A stretch of DNA of 64,000 nt, taken from contig NZ_JAGKJK010000011.1 in the NCBI RefSeq assembly GCF_020329435.1, positions 186,001 through 250,000 of the forward strand, in the 5' to 3' direction. Under the pieces are notes generated by a model. That model searched no databases. It was not told where the DNA came from and was given only the letters and a program-made list of their open reading frames with translations. The DNA is from Bradyrhizobium hereditatis (GTDB lineage: Bacteria; Pseudomonadota; Alphaproteobacteria; Rhizobiales; Xanthobacteraceae). The position numbers and the translations under genes are program-made. Below, piece after piece: positions 19,110-28,185 of this stretch (the first letter of the stretch is position 1; each line of letters starts with the position of its first letter).

Positions 19110-20071
19110 GATTTGACGAGACCGACCGACTTCAGCACGTCGGTGACGCGCGTCGTTTCCTTCTTCAGGAAATCGGCGAAGGCATCACCGCCGAGATAGG
19201 CGTCCTCCCAGCCCTTCTGCTTGAGGATCTCCTTCCAGGCATCCGACTTGACCATGCTCTCCACGGCATTGCTCAACACCTTGCGCTGTTCTGCCGTGAT
19301 ACCGGGAGGCGCGACGACCGAGCGCCAGTTGGCGATCACGAGGTCGATGCCCTGTTCCTTGAACGTCGGAATGTCGACGCCGGCGATGCGTTTCTCGGAG
19401 GTGACGCCGAGCGCGCGCAATTTGCCTGACTTGATCTGGCCTTCGTATTCGGAAAGGCCCGAAATACCCGCGGTGACCTTGCCGCCGAGAATGGCTGCCA
19501 GGGACTCGCCGCCGCCGGAGAACGGAATGTAGTTGATCTTCTTGGCGTCAGCGCCGATCGTCCCTGCAAACAGCGCCGCCATCACATGGTCGACACCACC
19601 GGCCGAACCGCCGGCAAAGGTGACCTTGGCGATGTCGGCCTTCACGGCATTGGCAAGGTCCTGTGCGGTTTTGAGCGGCGAATTCGCCGGCACCACGATC
19701 ACTTGGATTTCCTCGGTGAGCCGCGCAATCGGCGTCACCTGATCGAGCGTCACCGGCGACTTGTTCATCGCGAGCGCGCCCACCATGACGAAGCCGTTCA
19801 CCATCATCTGGTTACCGTCGCCCTTGGCGCCGTTGACGAACTGCGCGATTCCGACGCTGCCGCCCGCACCTGCCACGTTGGTGACCTGGACGCTGCGGGC
19901 GATCTTGGCGGCGACGAGCGCCTGCTGCATCGAGCGGGCAGTCTGGTCCCATCCGCCGCCGGGGGCTGCGGGCGCCATGATCTTGAGCTCGAGCTGCTGC
20001 GCGAGGGCAGGGCTGGCTGCAAGCGCCAACGCAACGACCGCGCCGAACAGGCGCGTTTGAAACGGAATCAT
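19106..20071 (-). CDS. tctC: Tripartite tricarboxylate transporter, periplasmic binding protein
   Basis: A 321-residue TctC/Bug-family protein with a signal peptide (1-24, ending PALA-QQ) and family segments IMAPAAPGGGWDQTARSMQ and FAGGSAGGVDHVMAALF. It binds the carboxylate in the periplasm. A strong GGAGG ribosome site lies upstream. First gene of the operon. The promoter must lie in the 117-base gap to the TetR gene end, which is on the same strand. Confidence 0.94.
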   Translation of the reverse strand: MIPFQTRLFGAVVALALAASPALAQQLELKIMAPAAPGGGWDQTARSMQQALVAAKIARSVQVTNVAGAGGSVGIAQFVNGAKGDGNQMMVNGFVMVGALAMNKSPVTLDQVTPIARLTEEIQVIVVPANSPLKTAQDLANAVKADIAKVTFAGGSAGGVDHVMAALFAGTIGADAKKINYIPFSGGGESLAAILGGKVTAGISGLSEYEGQIKSGKLRALGVTSEKRIAGVDIPTFKEQGIDLVIANWRSVVAPPGITAEQRKVLSNAVESMVKSDAWKEILKQKGWEDAYLGGDAFADFLKKETTRVTDVLKSVGLVKS

Positions 20072-20188
20072 GGGATTTCCTCCAGGCTCACGCGGAGCGG
20101 CTGTGTGTCAATTCGCCGCATATCAGCCGGAAATGCCGCCGCTGTCCAGACGGACGTTCACGTGTCCGAGCCGGGCCCGAAGATTTCG

Positions 20189-20833
20189 CTAAGACTTTGA
20201 AACGTGAGCGCCTTTGGCCTTCGGCGCTTGCCGGGAGCGAAAGTGAACCGACAATTGCGCGGCGCAGGTCCTAAGCGGGGCCGTGCTCTGCTTGGCCTTC
20301 GCCTGGGTAATTGCGCCCGAATAGGAGGCAATGACGAAAGTGGCCAGGGCCTCGGCGTCGGAAGCGGCGACGAAATCCCCCCGCAGCTTGTCCGCAATCA
20401 CCTGGCGCCAATTGTCATAGATCCGCTCGATCGCCTCTCGGAATTCGGAATCTGCCGCGCAAAGCTCGAGCGCCAGATTGTTGAGCGGGCATCCCAGGAT
20501 GGTCCGGGACCGGTCGAGGCTTGACGCGATCTGCTCGAACGCGTTGCGTATTCCTTCCTCGGCGCGGCGTGCCGACCTGACCGGCTCGAGCCAATGCCTC
20601 TCGACGGCTCGCGCCACCCGCTCCTCGATGACGTTGAGCGCAAGCACCTTCTTGGTCGGGAAATGATGGTGCAGGGCGCCCGCCGTCACACCGGCCGCGC
20701 TAACAATGTCGTGCGTGCTGGTCGAGTGATAGCCACGCTTCTGAAAGGCGTCCGCTGTGGCATCCAGAATGCGTTTTCGGACGCCGGCTGGATCGTTGGT
20801 TCGCGAGCGGCCGCTGGCCGGCTTTTTCGTCAT
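20189..20833 (-). CDS. TetR family transcriptional regulator
   Basis: A 214-residue regulator. Residues 15-65 form the TetR HTH (VRKRILDATADAFQKRGYHS, then DIVSAAGVTAGALHHHFPTK). The C-terminal ligand domain resembles the AcrR/TetR_C group with CPLNNLALELC. It is divergent from the glutathione-S-transferase gene, with a perfect dyad in between, so it probably represses that gene and itself in response to an electrophile or aromatic compound. Confidence 0.9.
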   Translation of the reverse strand: MTKKPASGRSRTNDPAGVRKRILDATADAFQKRGYHSTSTHDIVSAAGVTAGALHHHFPTKKVLALNVIEERVARAVERHWLEPVRSARRAEEGIRNAFEQIASSLDRSRTILGCPLNNLALELCAADSEFREAIERIYDNWRQVIADKLRGDFVAASDAEALATFVIASYSGAITQAKAKQSTAPLRTCAAQLSVHFRSRQAPKAKGAHVSKS

Positions 20834-20881
20834 AAAACTCCCGCCGCTGTTCGTATCGTGAGCGGTCTACCGGATTGACAA

Positions 20882-20899
20882 AAACAGGGCAACCTGTTT
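20882..20899. promoter_or_regulatory. Perfect inverted repeat, probable TetR operator
   Basis: AAACAGG-GCAA-CCTGTTT, extended on both sides by a CAAAA/TTTTG pair, lies in the 97-base divergent gap between the tetR-like gene (20833) and the GST gene (20931). Such operators overlap both promoters in this regulator family. No other dyad of this quality is present there. Confidence 0.72.
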
Positions 20900-20930
20900 G
20901 TTTTGCCGGATGATGAGAAGTGGGACATCG

Positions 20931-21650
20931 ATGCAAGAGAACAGCGAATCCGATCGAGAAGCGCATCGAAGCAGCACCGGCAGAATTCGGCTGTTCTCCG
21001 GTCCCCTCAGCATGTTCGGTGCCAAGGTTCAGATCGCCGCGCATGAGAAGAACATCGATTTCGAACTGATCATGGTCCCCTTCACCATGAAGGAGGGATA
21101 CTCGCCGAAGCATCCGGAAGTGCTGCGCATCAATCCAAAACGCCAGGTGCCCGTGCTGATCGACGGTGACCTCGAGCTCTTCGATTCCACCCAGATCTTC
21201 GAGTATCTGGAGGACATCAAGCCCGAGCCTGCGCTGTGGCCAGCGACCTCTGCGGCACGGGCCTGGTCGCGTCGGCTGGAGCATGAATCGGATGAGGTCT
21301 ATTTCCCGCACATCATCAAATTGATGCAGCTCTGGAAAACCCCTGACGATCCTGCGGCAGAGCTCGCGCGCGCCGGCGCTGCCGCCTACTACCAAACGAT
21401 GGAAAGCGTGCTCGGCGATCGCGAGTTTCTTGGCGGCGAATATTCCTTTGCCGATATCGCGTTCTATATGGCCCAGCTCTTCGGTGCCCGCTGGGGCGCC
21501 GACATGACCAGTGAAACGCCGAGACTTCTGCAATGGCGGCAGCGCATGACGGCAAGACCGGCCGTCCTCAAGGTGGTCGGACCAATGGCCGATTACCTGC
21601 GCAGCCAGCGGCTCAGCGTTCCGGACTTTCTTCCGCAAAAAGCCGCTTGA
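20931..21650 (+). CDS. Glutathione S-transferase-like protein
   Basis: A 239-residue protein with a thioredoxin-like N-terminal domain (about 18-95: RIRLFSGPLSMFGAKVQIAAH, and the glutathione gamma-Glu site PVLIDGDLELFDSTQIFEYL) and an all-helical C-terminal domain (105-230). It conjugates or isomerises electrophilic substrates with glutathione. The Ser in the SxxS-type N-terminal position (FSGPLS) suggests a Ser-type or beta-like class. The ATG at 20931 is preferred over upstream in-frame codons because it lies after the operator and a GAGAAG site. Confidence 0.88.
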   Translation: MQENSESDREAHRSSTGRIRLFSGPLSMFGAKVQIAAHEKNIDFELIMVPFTMKEGYSPKHPEVLRINPKRQVPVLIDGDLELFDSTQIFEYLEDIKPEPALWPATSAARAWSRRLEHESDEVYFPHIIKLMQLWKTPDDPAAELARAGAAAYYQTMESVLGDREFLGGEYSFADIAFYMAQLFGARWGADMTSETPRLLQWRQRMTARPAVLKVVGPMADYLRSQRLSVPDFLPQKAA

Positions 21651-21681
21651 TCAACGCCGCGCCTACGCGCCGTTCGTCCGA

Positions 21682-24600
21682 TTAGGCGCGCGCCACCGCG
21701 TGCGGAAACACGATCTCGATCAGCGTGCCGCTGCGGCCGCCGGTCTTGATCTGGAATCTGGCGCGGTTGGCTTCGACGAGCGCCTTGGTCAGCGACAGGC
21801 TGACGGCCGAATTCTCGGACTTGTCCGACGGCGCCCGCGTGCGGAACGGCTCGAGCGCGGCAGCCACCTCATTGTGGTTGAGGCCATTGCCGGTGTCGCG
21901 GACCCGCAGCATCGCCTCGCCGAAATCGGACAAGGCGGTCGAGACGATGACCTGCGCGCCGGCCTTGGCGAGATGGATCGAATTGCCGATCAAGTTGAGC
22001 GTGATCTGGCGCAGCGCCCGCGCATCCGCGACCACCGGCGGTAGCGCGTGCGCCAGCGAGGTGCGGATGATGATGCGCTCGCGATTGGCCTGCGGCTGCA
22101 TCACCGCCACGCAGGTCTCGACCAGCTCGTTGAGGTTCTGAGGGCTGAAAGCGAGGTCGAGCTTGCCGGTTTCGATCCTCGATATATCGAGCAGGTCGTT
22201 GATGATGGCGACCACGCGTTCGCCGGAGGCGCGGATGTCCTTCAAGTATTCGCGATAGCGCTCATTGCCGAGCGCGCCGAAGCGCTCGCCGATCATCACT
22301 TCGGAGAAGCCGATGATGGCGTTCAGCGGCGTCCGCACCTCGTGGCTGATCCGCGCCAGCACGTCGGCCTTGGCGTTGGCGGCGCGTTCGGCCAGCCGCC
22401 GCGCCTCGCGCAAGTCGCTCTCGGTCTTCTTGGCCTGCGATAGATCGCGGAACACTGCGAAGAAGTTCGGGCCGTCGGCCCGTGTGCGGCCGATGGTCAT
22501 CGACAGCGGGATGATGCCGCCCTTGCTTTCGCGGCCGAGCACCTCGCGGCCCTGCTCCAGCAGGCTTTCGACGCCGGATGCCTTGATGCCGGCGAGATAT
22601 TCGAACACGGCGTGCTGGCTCTCGGGCGCAAAGAGATCGGCGAGATTGCGCTGCACGAGCTCGTCGCCGTCGCGGCCGAACAGCGCTTCGGCGCTGCGGT
22701 TGGCTGCGTTGATGTCGCCCTTGGCATCGAACATCACGATGCCCTCGGCCGTAGTGTCGAGGATGGCAGCGAGTTCTTCGGCATTGGCGTGGCCGACGTC
22801 GGATGGCGGCGAAATTTCCGCCTCGGCTGCCGGCTCGGTCTGCGCGATGGTGGCCGTGACTGCCTCGGCCTCATGGCGGGTGCCCGAGAAGATCAGGGCG
22901 AGGGCAGAATCGCCGTCCCATGAAATCGTGTAGAGGCGGGCCTCTGCGGCCGATGACGGCGCATCGCCATCTGCAGGCTCGCTTGCAGAGATGATCACCG
23001 GCCGGCCAGTGTCCGATGTCGAGGACGCATTCGAAGCGCCGGGTTCGACATAGAGCGCGTCGAGGCCGCCGGCATCTTCCAGCGCATGCAGGCTCGCATA
23101 GCCTATCTGGGTCAGGAAGGCGGGATTGGCATAGAGCAGCCGGTCGAGCCGATAGATCAGGATGCCGACCGGCAAGAGGTCGAGCAGCGTCTTGTCGCGC
23201 GCGGCTTCGCCGCGCGCGGGCGGCTCGGGTGGCGCCAGCCATTCGGGCGGCACACTGGCCACTTCGCGCACGGGCGATGCCGTCAGTGGTGCGAAGATGG
23301 TTTCTCGCTCGCCGTCGGGCGCGTCCGTCTCATTGCCATTCTCGGTGTCGAGCCGCGCCGACAATTGGCGCGCAAGTTCGTGGAAGGCACTGTTTTCAAC
23401 CGGCGTCAGCGACAGCGGCTTGGTGTCGCCGGGCGCGCGGAATGGCAGGATATTATCTGCCGGAAATTCCGTCAGCGTGTCGTTGTCGCTTTCCTCGACG
23501 TTTTCCTCGATGCTTTCCTTGATGCTTTGCTCGATGCTCTCCTTGGCACTTTCCTCGACGCTTTCCTGGGGACGTTCCATCGCCGTCTCCAGATCTTCTT
23601 GATGTGAAGTCTCGGCAGCAATCGGTTCGGGAAATTCGTCCTGCGAAGGCGAGGTAGCGCTGGCCGCCTCAACAGACCCAGCAGCGGGCGCTTCTGGCGG
23701 CATCACCGTTTGCCCGGACAATTCCGCAAGGCGTCGGGCGGCCAGCCGCGCGAGGGCATCGAAATCGCGGCAGACGCCAAAGCCGCGATAGCCGATGAAA
23801 TTCCGCGCCCCGTCGAAGATCGGCAATCCCGACAATTCGACCGGCAGCGTGCCGCCGCCATCGACCGGCCAGTTCAGCGTGATGCCGCTCCAGGTCGCGC
23901 CCGTCGCGAACGCCTTTATCATCCGCCCGTCCGGATCGAATCCGAACGTCTCGGCGATCTCGCGCCAGGGACGGCCGAACACGGCCGTGGAGCGCGGGCC
24001 GATCAGGCCGGTGAATTCGTCGCTGCCGAGCGTGAAGCGGCCTTCTTTATCCATTTGCCAGGTGAAACGCAGTGGCAGGCGGCGTCCCTGCGCGGTCTGG
24101 CCGGCAAATGCCTCGAACGCAGGTGAGGGCGTGCGCGAAATGGTTTCGGCCACGGGAGGCGCTTCGGCGACGTCCGGTTCGGCCAATGCGTCGAACAGCG
24201 CAAACTCGGCGGGCGCTTCGCCCGATAGCGCCGGCTGTTGATAGTCCGGAGCCGGTGACCGGGTGACCGGCTGCTCCATGGCGGGCATGGCGGGCGCGAC
24301 CGGTTGCGAGTCCGGTCGTGACGCTGCGATGACCGGCTGCATCTCGACCTCCGGCGGCTGATATGCCTGCGTCAGCCGAGGCGCGATTAGCGCGAGATTG
24401 CCGGCAGCGATGAGGACGCCGTGGCTGCCATTCGGAAAGTCGAACCGCGAACAGCCGCAGGTCGCGAGCATGCCAGGGGCTGCGCCAAATCCCTGCAGGC
24501 GCTCCAGGCGGATGGCGCCGTTGGCGAGCAACCGGCCGGCCAGCCGCGCGATCTGCCGCCGGTGCCGGTCGGCCGGCCCGAAGGTTCGCTCCGTAAGGGC

Positions 24601-24759
24601 TGCGGCGCTGGTGGCGCCGAACACGCGGACGCCGGCCGCATTGGCCCACAGGATCCGACGGCCGTCGGCCGTCCACAACCATGCGGGCAGGCGGCTTGCC
24701 GCATAGGCCGCCAATCGCGGGTCGCTTTGCGCCCGCCACTGAGATTCCGCATCCTTCAT
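21682..24759 (-). CDS. PAS-domain sensor histidine kinase (PdhS/PleC-like)
   Basis: A 1025-residue multidomain kinase. It has several PAS-like regions (one near 640-760), a low-complexity acidic stretch near 393-423 with repeated ESxEES/KES units, then the dimerisation/phosphoacceptor domain around residue 793 (SHEVRTPLNAIIGFSEVM) and a HATPase. The N box reads LNLIGNSIHLAKAG (usual Lys/Phe-rich form altered) and the G box DTGNGL is present. The block ERFGALGNERYREYLKDIR after the His is the mark of the PdhS/PleC/DivJ group that acts on DivK-type cell-cycle regulators in alphaproteobacteria. No membrane segment was found, so it is probably cytosolic or polar-localised. Confidence 0.88.
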   Translation of the reverse strand: MKDAESQWRAQSDPRLAAYAASRLPAWLWTADGRRILWANAAGVRVFGATSAAALTERTFGPADRHRRQIARLAGRLLANGAIRLERLQGFGAAPGMLATCGCSRFDFPNGSHGVLIAAGNLALIAPRLTQAYQPPEVEMQPVIAASRPDSQPVAPAMPAMEQPVTRSPAPDYQQPALSGEAPAEFALFDALAEPDVAEAPPVAETISRTPSPAFEAFAGQTAQGRRLPLRFTWQMDKEGRFTLGSDEFTGLIGPRSTAVFGRPWREIAETFGFDPDGRMIKAFATGATWSGITLNWPVDGGGTLPVELSGLPIFDGARNFIGYRGFGVCRDFDALARLAARRLAELSGQTVMPPEAPAAGSVEAASATSPSQDEFPEPIAAETSHQEDLETAMERPQESVEESAKESIEQSIKESIEENVEESDNDTLTEFPADNILPFRAPGDTKPLSLTPVENSAFHELARQLSARLDTENGNETDAPDGERETIFAPLTASPVREVASVPPEWLAPPEPPARGEAARDKTLLDLLPVGILIYRLDRLLYANPAFLTQIGYASLHALEDAGGLDALYVEPGASNASSTSDTGRPVIISASEPADGDAPSSAAEARLYTISWDGDSALALIFSGTRHEAEAVTATIAQTEPAAEAEISPPSDVGHANAEELAAILDTTAEGIVMFDAKGDINAANRSAEALFGRDGDELVQRNLADLFAPESQHAVFEYLAGIKASGVESLLEQGREVLGRESKGGIIPLSMTIGRTRADGPNFFAVFRDLSQAKKTESDLREARRLAERAANAKADVLARISHEVRTPLNAIIGFSEVMIGERFGALGNERYREYLKDIRASGERVVAIINDLLDISRIETGKLDLAFSPQNLNELVETCVAVMQPQANRERIIIRTSLAHALPPVVADARALRQITLNLIGNSIHLAKAGAQVIVSTALSDFGEAMLRVRDTGNGLNHNEVAAALEPFRTRAPSDKSENSAVSLSLTKALVEANRARFQIKTGGRSGTLIEIVFPHAVARA

Positions 24760-24950
24760 CGTTAGCTACATGACCGTCCGGCATCAAATCGGCAGCCTGA
24801 ACGCCGATAGGGTTAAGACTTCGTTAGTATCGCAAGCCGGCCCCGGCGGTCCACGGGCCTACCCCGTCGCCGGTAATCTTAGCGGCGGATAACCTTAACC
24901 TGGCCGCGCCACTTTCAACCGCCTCGAGCCTTCACCTTGCCGACGCGTTG

Positions 24951-25073
24951 ATGCGATTGCACAGCGAATGTGTGCAGGCGCAACTACGCGCGCTGGCGGA
25001 GCAGGCCACTGAAATGGGCCAGGTCGTCAGCGGGGCCGCTCTCGACGCGACAACGCCTAAAAAGCTGATCTGA
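24951..25073 (+). pseudogene. Phasin C-terminal remnant
   Basis: A 40-codon frame reads MRLHSECVQAQLRALAEQAT and ends ALDATTPKKLI before a TGA. The SECVQAQLRALAEQATEMG segment has the helical Gln/Ala pattern of the C-terminus of phasin-family proteins (compare AAQAKELAELGQKVA in the intact gene downstream). The same frame is open about 100 bases upstream without a good start. I read it as the decayed end of a second phasin gene, although a very small real gene is possible. Confidence 0.35.
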
Positions 25074-25141
25074 CCGCACCGCCACAGCTGCAACCACCGA
25101 ACACTCTGGATGGAACCCGCACCCGGAGCGAGAATATTTTG

Positions 25142-25179
25142 GCGTTGCACCAAAATGTGCATTGCGTTGCACAAATTTG
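25142..25179. promoter_or_regulatory. Repeated TTGCAC boxes upstream of the phasin gene
   Basis: GCGTTGCACCAAAATG and GCGTTGCACAAATTTG are near-identical direct repeats separated by TGCATT. TGC/GCA-rich boxes of this kind upstream of phasin genes are bound by PhaR/AniA-type regulators that sense polyhydroxybutyrate. They lie about 140 bases before the phasin start. The rest of the 24,760-25,319 gap shows only the phasin remnant. Confidence 0.5.
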
Positions 25180-25319
25180 ACATGATACGGGTGCTTATTA
25201 GGCAAGCCCGTGGATGGGCACTTCCGTGAATGCGCGTGTACGTGACCCTTTCGGCCGCTTATCTGCCCCGCGTCCGCGAGGGGGAACATCGTTTAACCCC
25301 GTTGTGAAGGATGCAAGCC

Positions 25320-25754
25320 GTGACCAGCTCCACCGATCCCTTCTCTGCCTCCATCATCCCCTTCGAAGTGCCCGAGCAGATGCGCGCACTCGCTGAAAAG
25401 GGCGTCTCGCAGGCCCGCGACAGCTACGCCAAGTTCAAGGATGCGGCCGAAACCCATAACGGCACCATCGAGGCCGTGTTCACCTCGGCCAGCAAAGGCG
25501 CCAGCGAGTACAGCGCCAAGCTGATCGAGTTCTTCAAGGCCAACACTTCGGCCTCACTCGATTTCGCGCAGGAGCTGTTCGGCGTGAAGACACCGGCTGC
25601 GGCGCTCGAGCTGTGGACCGCGCATACCAAGAAGCAGTACGAGACCTTCGCCGCCCAGGCCAAGGAGCTTGCAGAGCTCGGCCAGAAGGTTGCGACCGAA
25701 ACCGTCGAGCCGATCAAGGCGTCCGCTGCCAAGTACTACAAACCCGCGGCCTGA
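25320..25754 (+). CDS. Phasin (PHB granule-associated protein)
   Basis: A 144-residue amphipathic helical protein of the phasin_2 family: IIPFEVPEQMRALAEKGVSQ, then FAAQAKELAELGQKVATETV. It coats intracellular polyhydroxybutyrate granules and limits their coalescence. The GTG at 25,320 is chosen because GAAGGA lies 8 bases before it. The in-frame ATG at 25,311 overlaps that site and has none of its own. A strong terminator follows 25 bases after the stop, so it is monocistronic. Upstream TTGCAC boxes suggest PhaR control. Confidence 0.9.
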   Translation: MTSSTDPFSASIIPFEVPEQMRALAEKGVSQARDSYAKFKDAAETHNGTIEAVFTSASKGASEYSAKLIEFFKANTSASLDFAQELFGVKTPAAALELWTAHTKKQYETFAAQAKELAELGQKVATETVEPIKASAAKYYKPAA

Positions 25755-25775
25755 TCGCGCTTCACCTCGACGACG

Positions 25776-25806
25776 AAAAGCCCGGGCGAAGCGGCCCGGG
25801 CTTTTT
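25776..25806 (+). terminator. Intrinsic terminator of the phasin gene
   Basis: AGCCCGGGC-GAAGCG-GCCCGGGCT, followed by TTTTT, forms a 9-bp perfect stem with a T-run, 25 bases after the phasin stop. Confidence 0.9.
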
Positions 25807-25967
25807 ACTGTCACGACCGGGCCGGCCACCTGGTCGCCCATCCAAAAAATGAACGCAAAACACTTCTGCGGCGACTATAATCGGTGATGTAGCGGCCTTG
25901 CCAAAGCGAGGCGTTGCACCTAGTTTCCGGCCCATTCGAGGGACGCTTAGGAGCCCTCGCGCAGGAT

Positions 25968-26044
25968 GCAGTTGTAGCTCAGTTGGTTAGAGCGCCTGTC
26001 TGTGGAACAGGAGGTCGGTGGTTCGAGCCCACCCAACTGTACCA
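25968..26044 (+). tRNA. tRNA-His (anticodon GTG)
   Basis: A 77-base cloverleaf with encoded CCA. The acceptor GCAGTTG/CAACTGT has a G1:U72 wobble. Anticodon stem CCTGT/ACAGG with loop CTGTGGA gives GTG for histidine. T arm GGTGG-TTCGAGC-CCACC. The base before CCA is A73, and there is no G at -1. This is the unusual histidine identity set known from alphaproteobacteria, where the histidyl-tRNA synthetase does not need G-1:C73. The 3' end serves as the integration site of the island that follows. Confidence 0.97.
26028..26044 (+). repeat. attL: tRNA-His 3' end, left direct repeat of the island
   Basis: The 17 bases CCCACCCAACTGTACCA, covering part of the T stem, the acceptor 3' strand and CCA, recur exactly at 40,720-40,736. 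The repeat keeps the tRNA intact after integration, as is usual for tyrosine-recombinase islands. Confidence 0.92.
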
Positions 26045-26128
26045 AGATTGCGGATAACACCGCGTTCTCAGCATCTTACTGATAGACCAGCAGTATTTGC
26101 GCCGCCTAAAATACAAAAGGCTGCACAA

Positions 26129-27751
26129 ATGGCGTTGCGAATGGTCGCACTCAACAGACTTCCTGACAATCGATGGTTCGCCCGCAAGGTCGTCCCCGAG
26201 GACGTTCGCGAGGATTACCAACGGCTGTACGGCGTGAAGCGCGAGGCCCATCTGAAGCTGCCAGCTGACACGCCCCGACATGAAGCCAAGGCCCGCTTAG
26301 GAGAGTGGGAGGCCGAGGTCGAGACCCGCATTGCCACCCTGCGGGCGCAAAGGAACGGCGAGGGCCAGCCACTGACGAGGCTCAACGCAATCGCGCTCGC
26401 GGGCCGCTGGTACAATTGGTTTGTGAAGCTGCACGAGAATGACCCTGGACCGGCGAAGCGCTGGAGGGAAATGAGTGATCACCTCGTGTGGGATGTGATT
26501 TATCCCGAGGCACCCGAAAGCTACCACGATAACCCCAAGGCCGATCCTCACTGGGAGTGGCAGAAGGAGCCCGAGGTTCGCGAAGCAGTGAGGCCGCGGG
26601 TCGCGGAGATGGCGCGTGTGGCGACATTTCTTGCCAGCGAGGGCAAGGCGCTGAACACCACCGCCTATGCGCTCTTTGTCGATGCTCTTAGTGACAATCT
26701 CCTGCCTGCCATAACGTTGCTAGAACGGCGCGCCAACGGCGACTACTCCCGTGACGATACTCCGGACAGCTTCCCAGCGTTCACCGATGGGTCACCGCGA
26801 GCTACAGGCATTAGCTGCTGGGAATTGTTCGAAGCATTTGTGAAGGCCCTTAAGCCCGCAGAAAATACTGTGCAGCGCTGGCGTGCCGTGTTTCTTGAGA
26901 TGCAGCGTCATTTTGCGGATGTCGGTGCCGATGGGATCACCGAGGAGGCCGCACGTTCTTGGGTGAGAGGCTTGGTCACCGAGGAGCGTTCCGCGACTAC
27001 GGTGCGTGAAGTGTGGCTTTCGTCATCGCGTCGCGTGTTTGGTTGGGGCGCGGAGCAAAAGCACGTCAGAAAAAATCCATTCGTTGACATCAAGGTGGAT
27101 GTTCCGAGGAAACTTCGGAGTCGCGAGACAAAGGCTTTCACCGAGGAAGAAGCTCGCACGATCCTGAAGGCCGCATTGGCCGTCAAGAACCCGAAGACAC
27201 CTGTGGACCGAGCTAAGCGGTGGGTGCCTTGGCTCTGCGCGTATTCTGGTGCGCGTGCGGGCGAGGTCACGCAACTCCGTGGCGATGATATCGAGCAGCG
27301 CGGCAGCTTCCATTTCATCAAGCTCATGCCAGATGCGGGCACGATCAAGACAAGGAAGACGCGTATTGTGCCGCTCCATGAGCATCTGATCGCCCAAGGG
27401 TTCCTTGACATGGTCCGATCGGTAGGGAAGGGCGCACTATTTTACGACGATAAGACACCGCACCGTGCAAGCAGCGATCCAATGAACCCCAGTCGGAGCA
27501 GGGCGGGCAACGTTCGGGGAGAGCTGGCGGAGTGGGTGCGAGAGCAAGGCGTAACCGACCCGGAACTGAGCCCAACGCACGCGTGGCGGCACACGTTTAA
27601 GCAGATCGCCGAGCGCGTGGGGATCACGGAGAAAGTGCACGACGCCATCACGGGCCACGCTCCCGCTAGTGAAGGCAGAAAGTACGGACAGCCGACCGCC
27701 GAGGACATGGCCAAGGCACTCAAGAAATTCCCGCGCTACAAGCTGGATTGA
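26129..27751 (+). CDS. Tyrosine-type site-specific recombinase (island integrase)
   Basis: 540 residues from the ATG at 26,129. An upstream in-frame stretch reads into the tRNA and is not coding. The catalytic residues are all visible: Arg376 in YSGARAGEV, Lys near 408-410, His484 and Arg487 in HAWRHTF, His510 in ITGHAP, and Tyr519 in GRKYGQP. A long N-terminal region (1-230) precedes the core-binding domain, as in large rhizobial DUF6538-type phage integrases. It should catalyse insertion and excision at the tRNA-His 3' end. The gene reads away from the tRNA, with its start next to attL. Confidence 0.95.
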   Translation: MALRMVALNRLPDNRWFARKVVPEDVREDYQRLYGVKREAHLKLPADTPRHEAKARLGEWEAEVETRIATLRAQRNGEGQPLTRLNAIALAGRWYNWFVKLHENDPGPAKRWREMSDHLVWDVIYPEAPESYHDNPKADPHWEWQKEPEVREAVRPRVAEMARVATFLASEGKALNTTAYALFVDALSDNLLPAITLLERRANGDYSRDDTPDSFPAFTDGSPRATGISCWELFEAFVKALKPAENTVQRWRAVFLEMQRHFADVGADGITEEAARSWVRGLVTEERSATTVREVWLSSSRRVFGWGAEQKHVRKNPFVDIKVDVPRKLRSRETKAFTEEEARTILKAALAVKNPKTPVDRAKRWVPWLCAYSGARAGEVTQLRGDDIEQRGSFHFIKLMPDAGTIKTRKTRIVPLHEHLIAQGFLDMVRSVGKGALFYDDKTPHRASSDPMNPSRSRAGNVRGELAEWVREQGVTDPELSPTHAWRHTFKQIAERVGITEKVHDAITGHAPASEGRKYGQPTAEDMAKALKKFPRYKLD

Positions 27752-28185
27752 ACGTGTAACCCCTCGCCGAACAGGTCGCGTGTCCGGCCACTGGGGGCAA
27801 CAAAGCGAACACGCGGCACCAAGGCAACCTAACGACCGGTAAGGGGCTCACCGGGACACCAAGAAAAGAGAGGAATACCGATGTCGAGCATCACGACAAA
27901 CGTCGCCACACTCATTGCAGCTCACTCCGCCTGAGCACGCCAGCCGTCGGGCCAACTCAATATCGTTGCTGATCTTCCCGTGTGCTGCTCGCCGCATGCG
28001 CTACTCGGGAGGAAATCGCCGCCAATTAGGCCGCTGCCGAGTAGCTGGCCCAACCTGAATTTTTGACGTGGCTGCAACCGGTTCGGCTCTAATACCAATG
28101 AGCAATCCCGTACGCCGAGGAACACCTGCGTGCGGTCGCTGGGCACACCAACGTCTACACAAGTAACGAGAGGAAGAAGACCACT
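27752..28185 (+). other. Intergenic region with a possible 17-residue flagellin-like leader
   Basis: 434 bases without a full gene. At 27,881-27,934 a frame with a good ribosome site (AGAGAGGA, 6 bases from ATG) encodes only MSSITTNVATLIAAHSA and stops. It resembles the first residues of flagellins (MSSI.TN...A) but ends at once, so it is either chance or the decayed start of a captured gene. The rest shows nothing beyond the ribosome site for the next gene (GAGAGGAAG). Confidence 0.3.
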
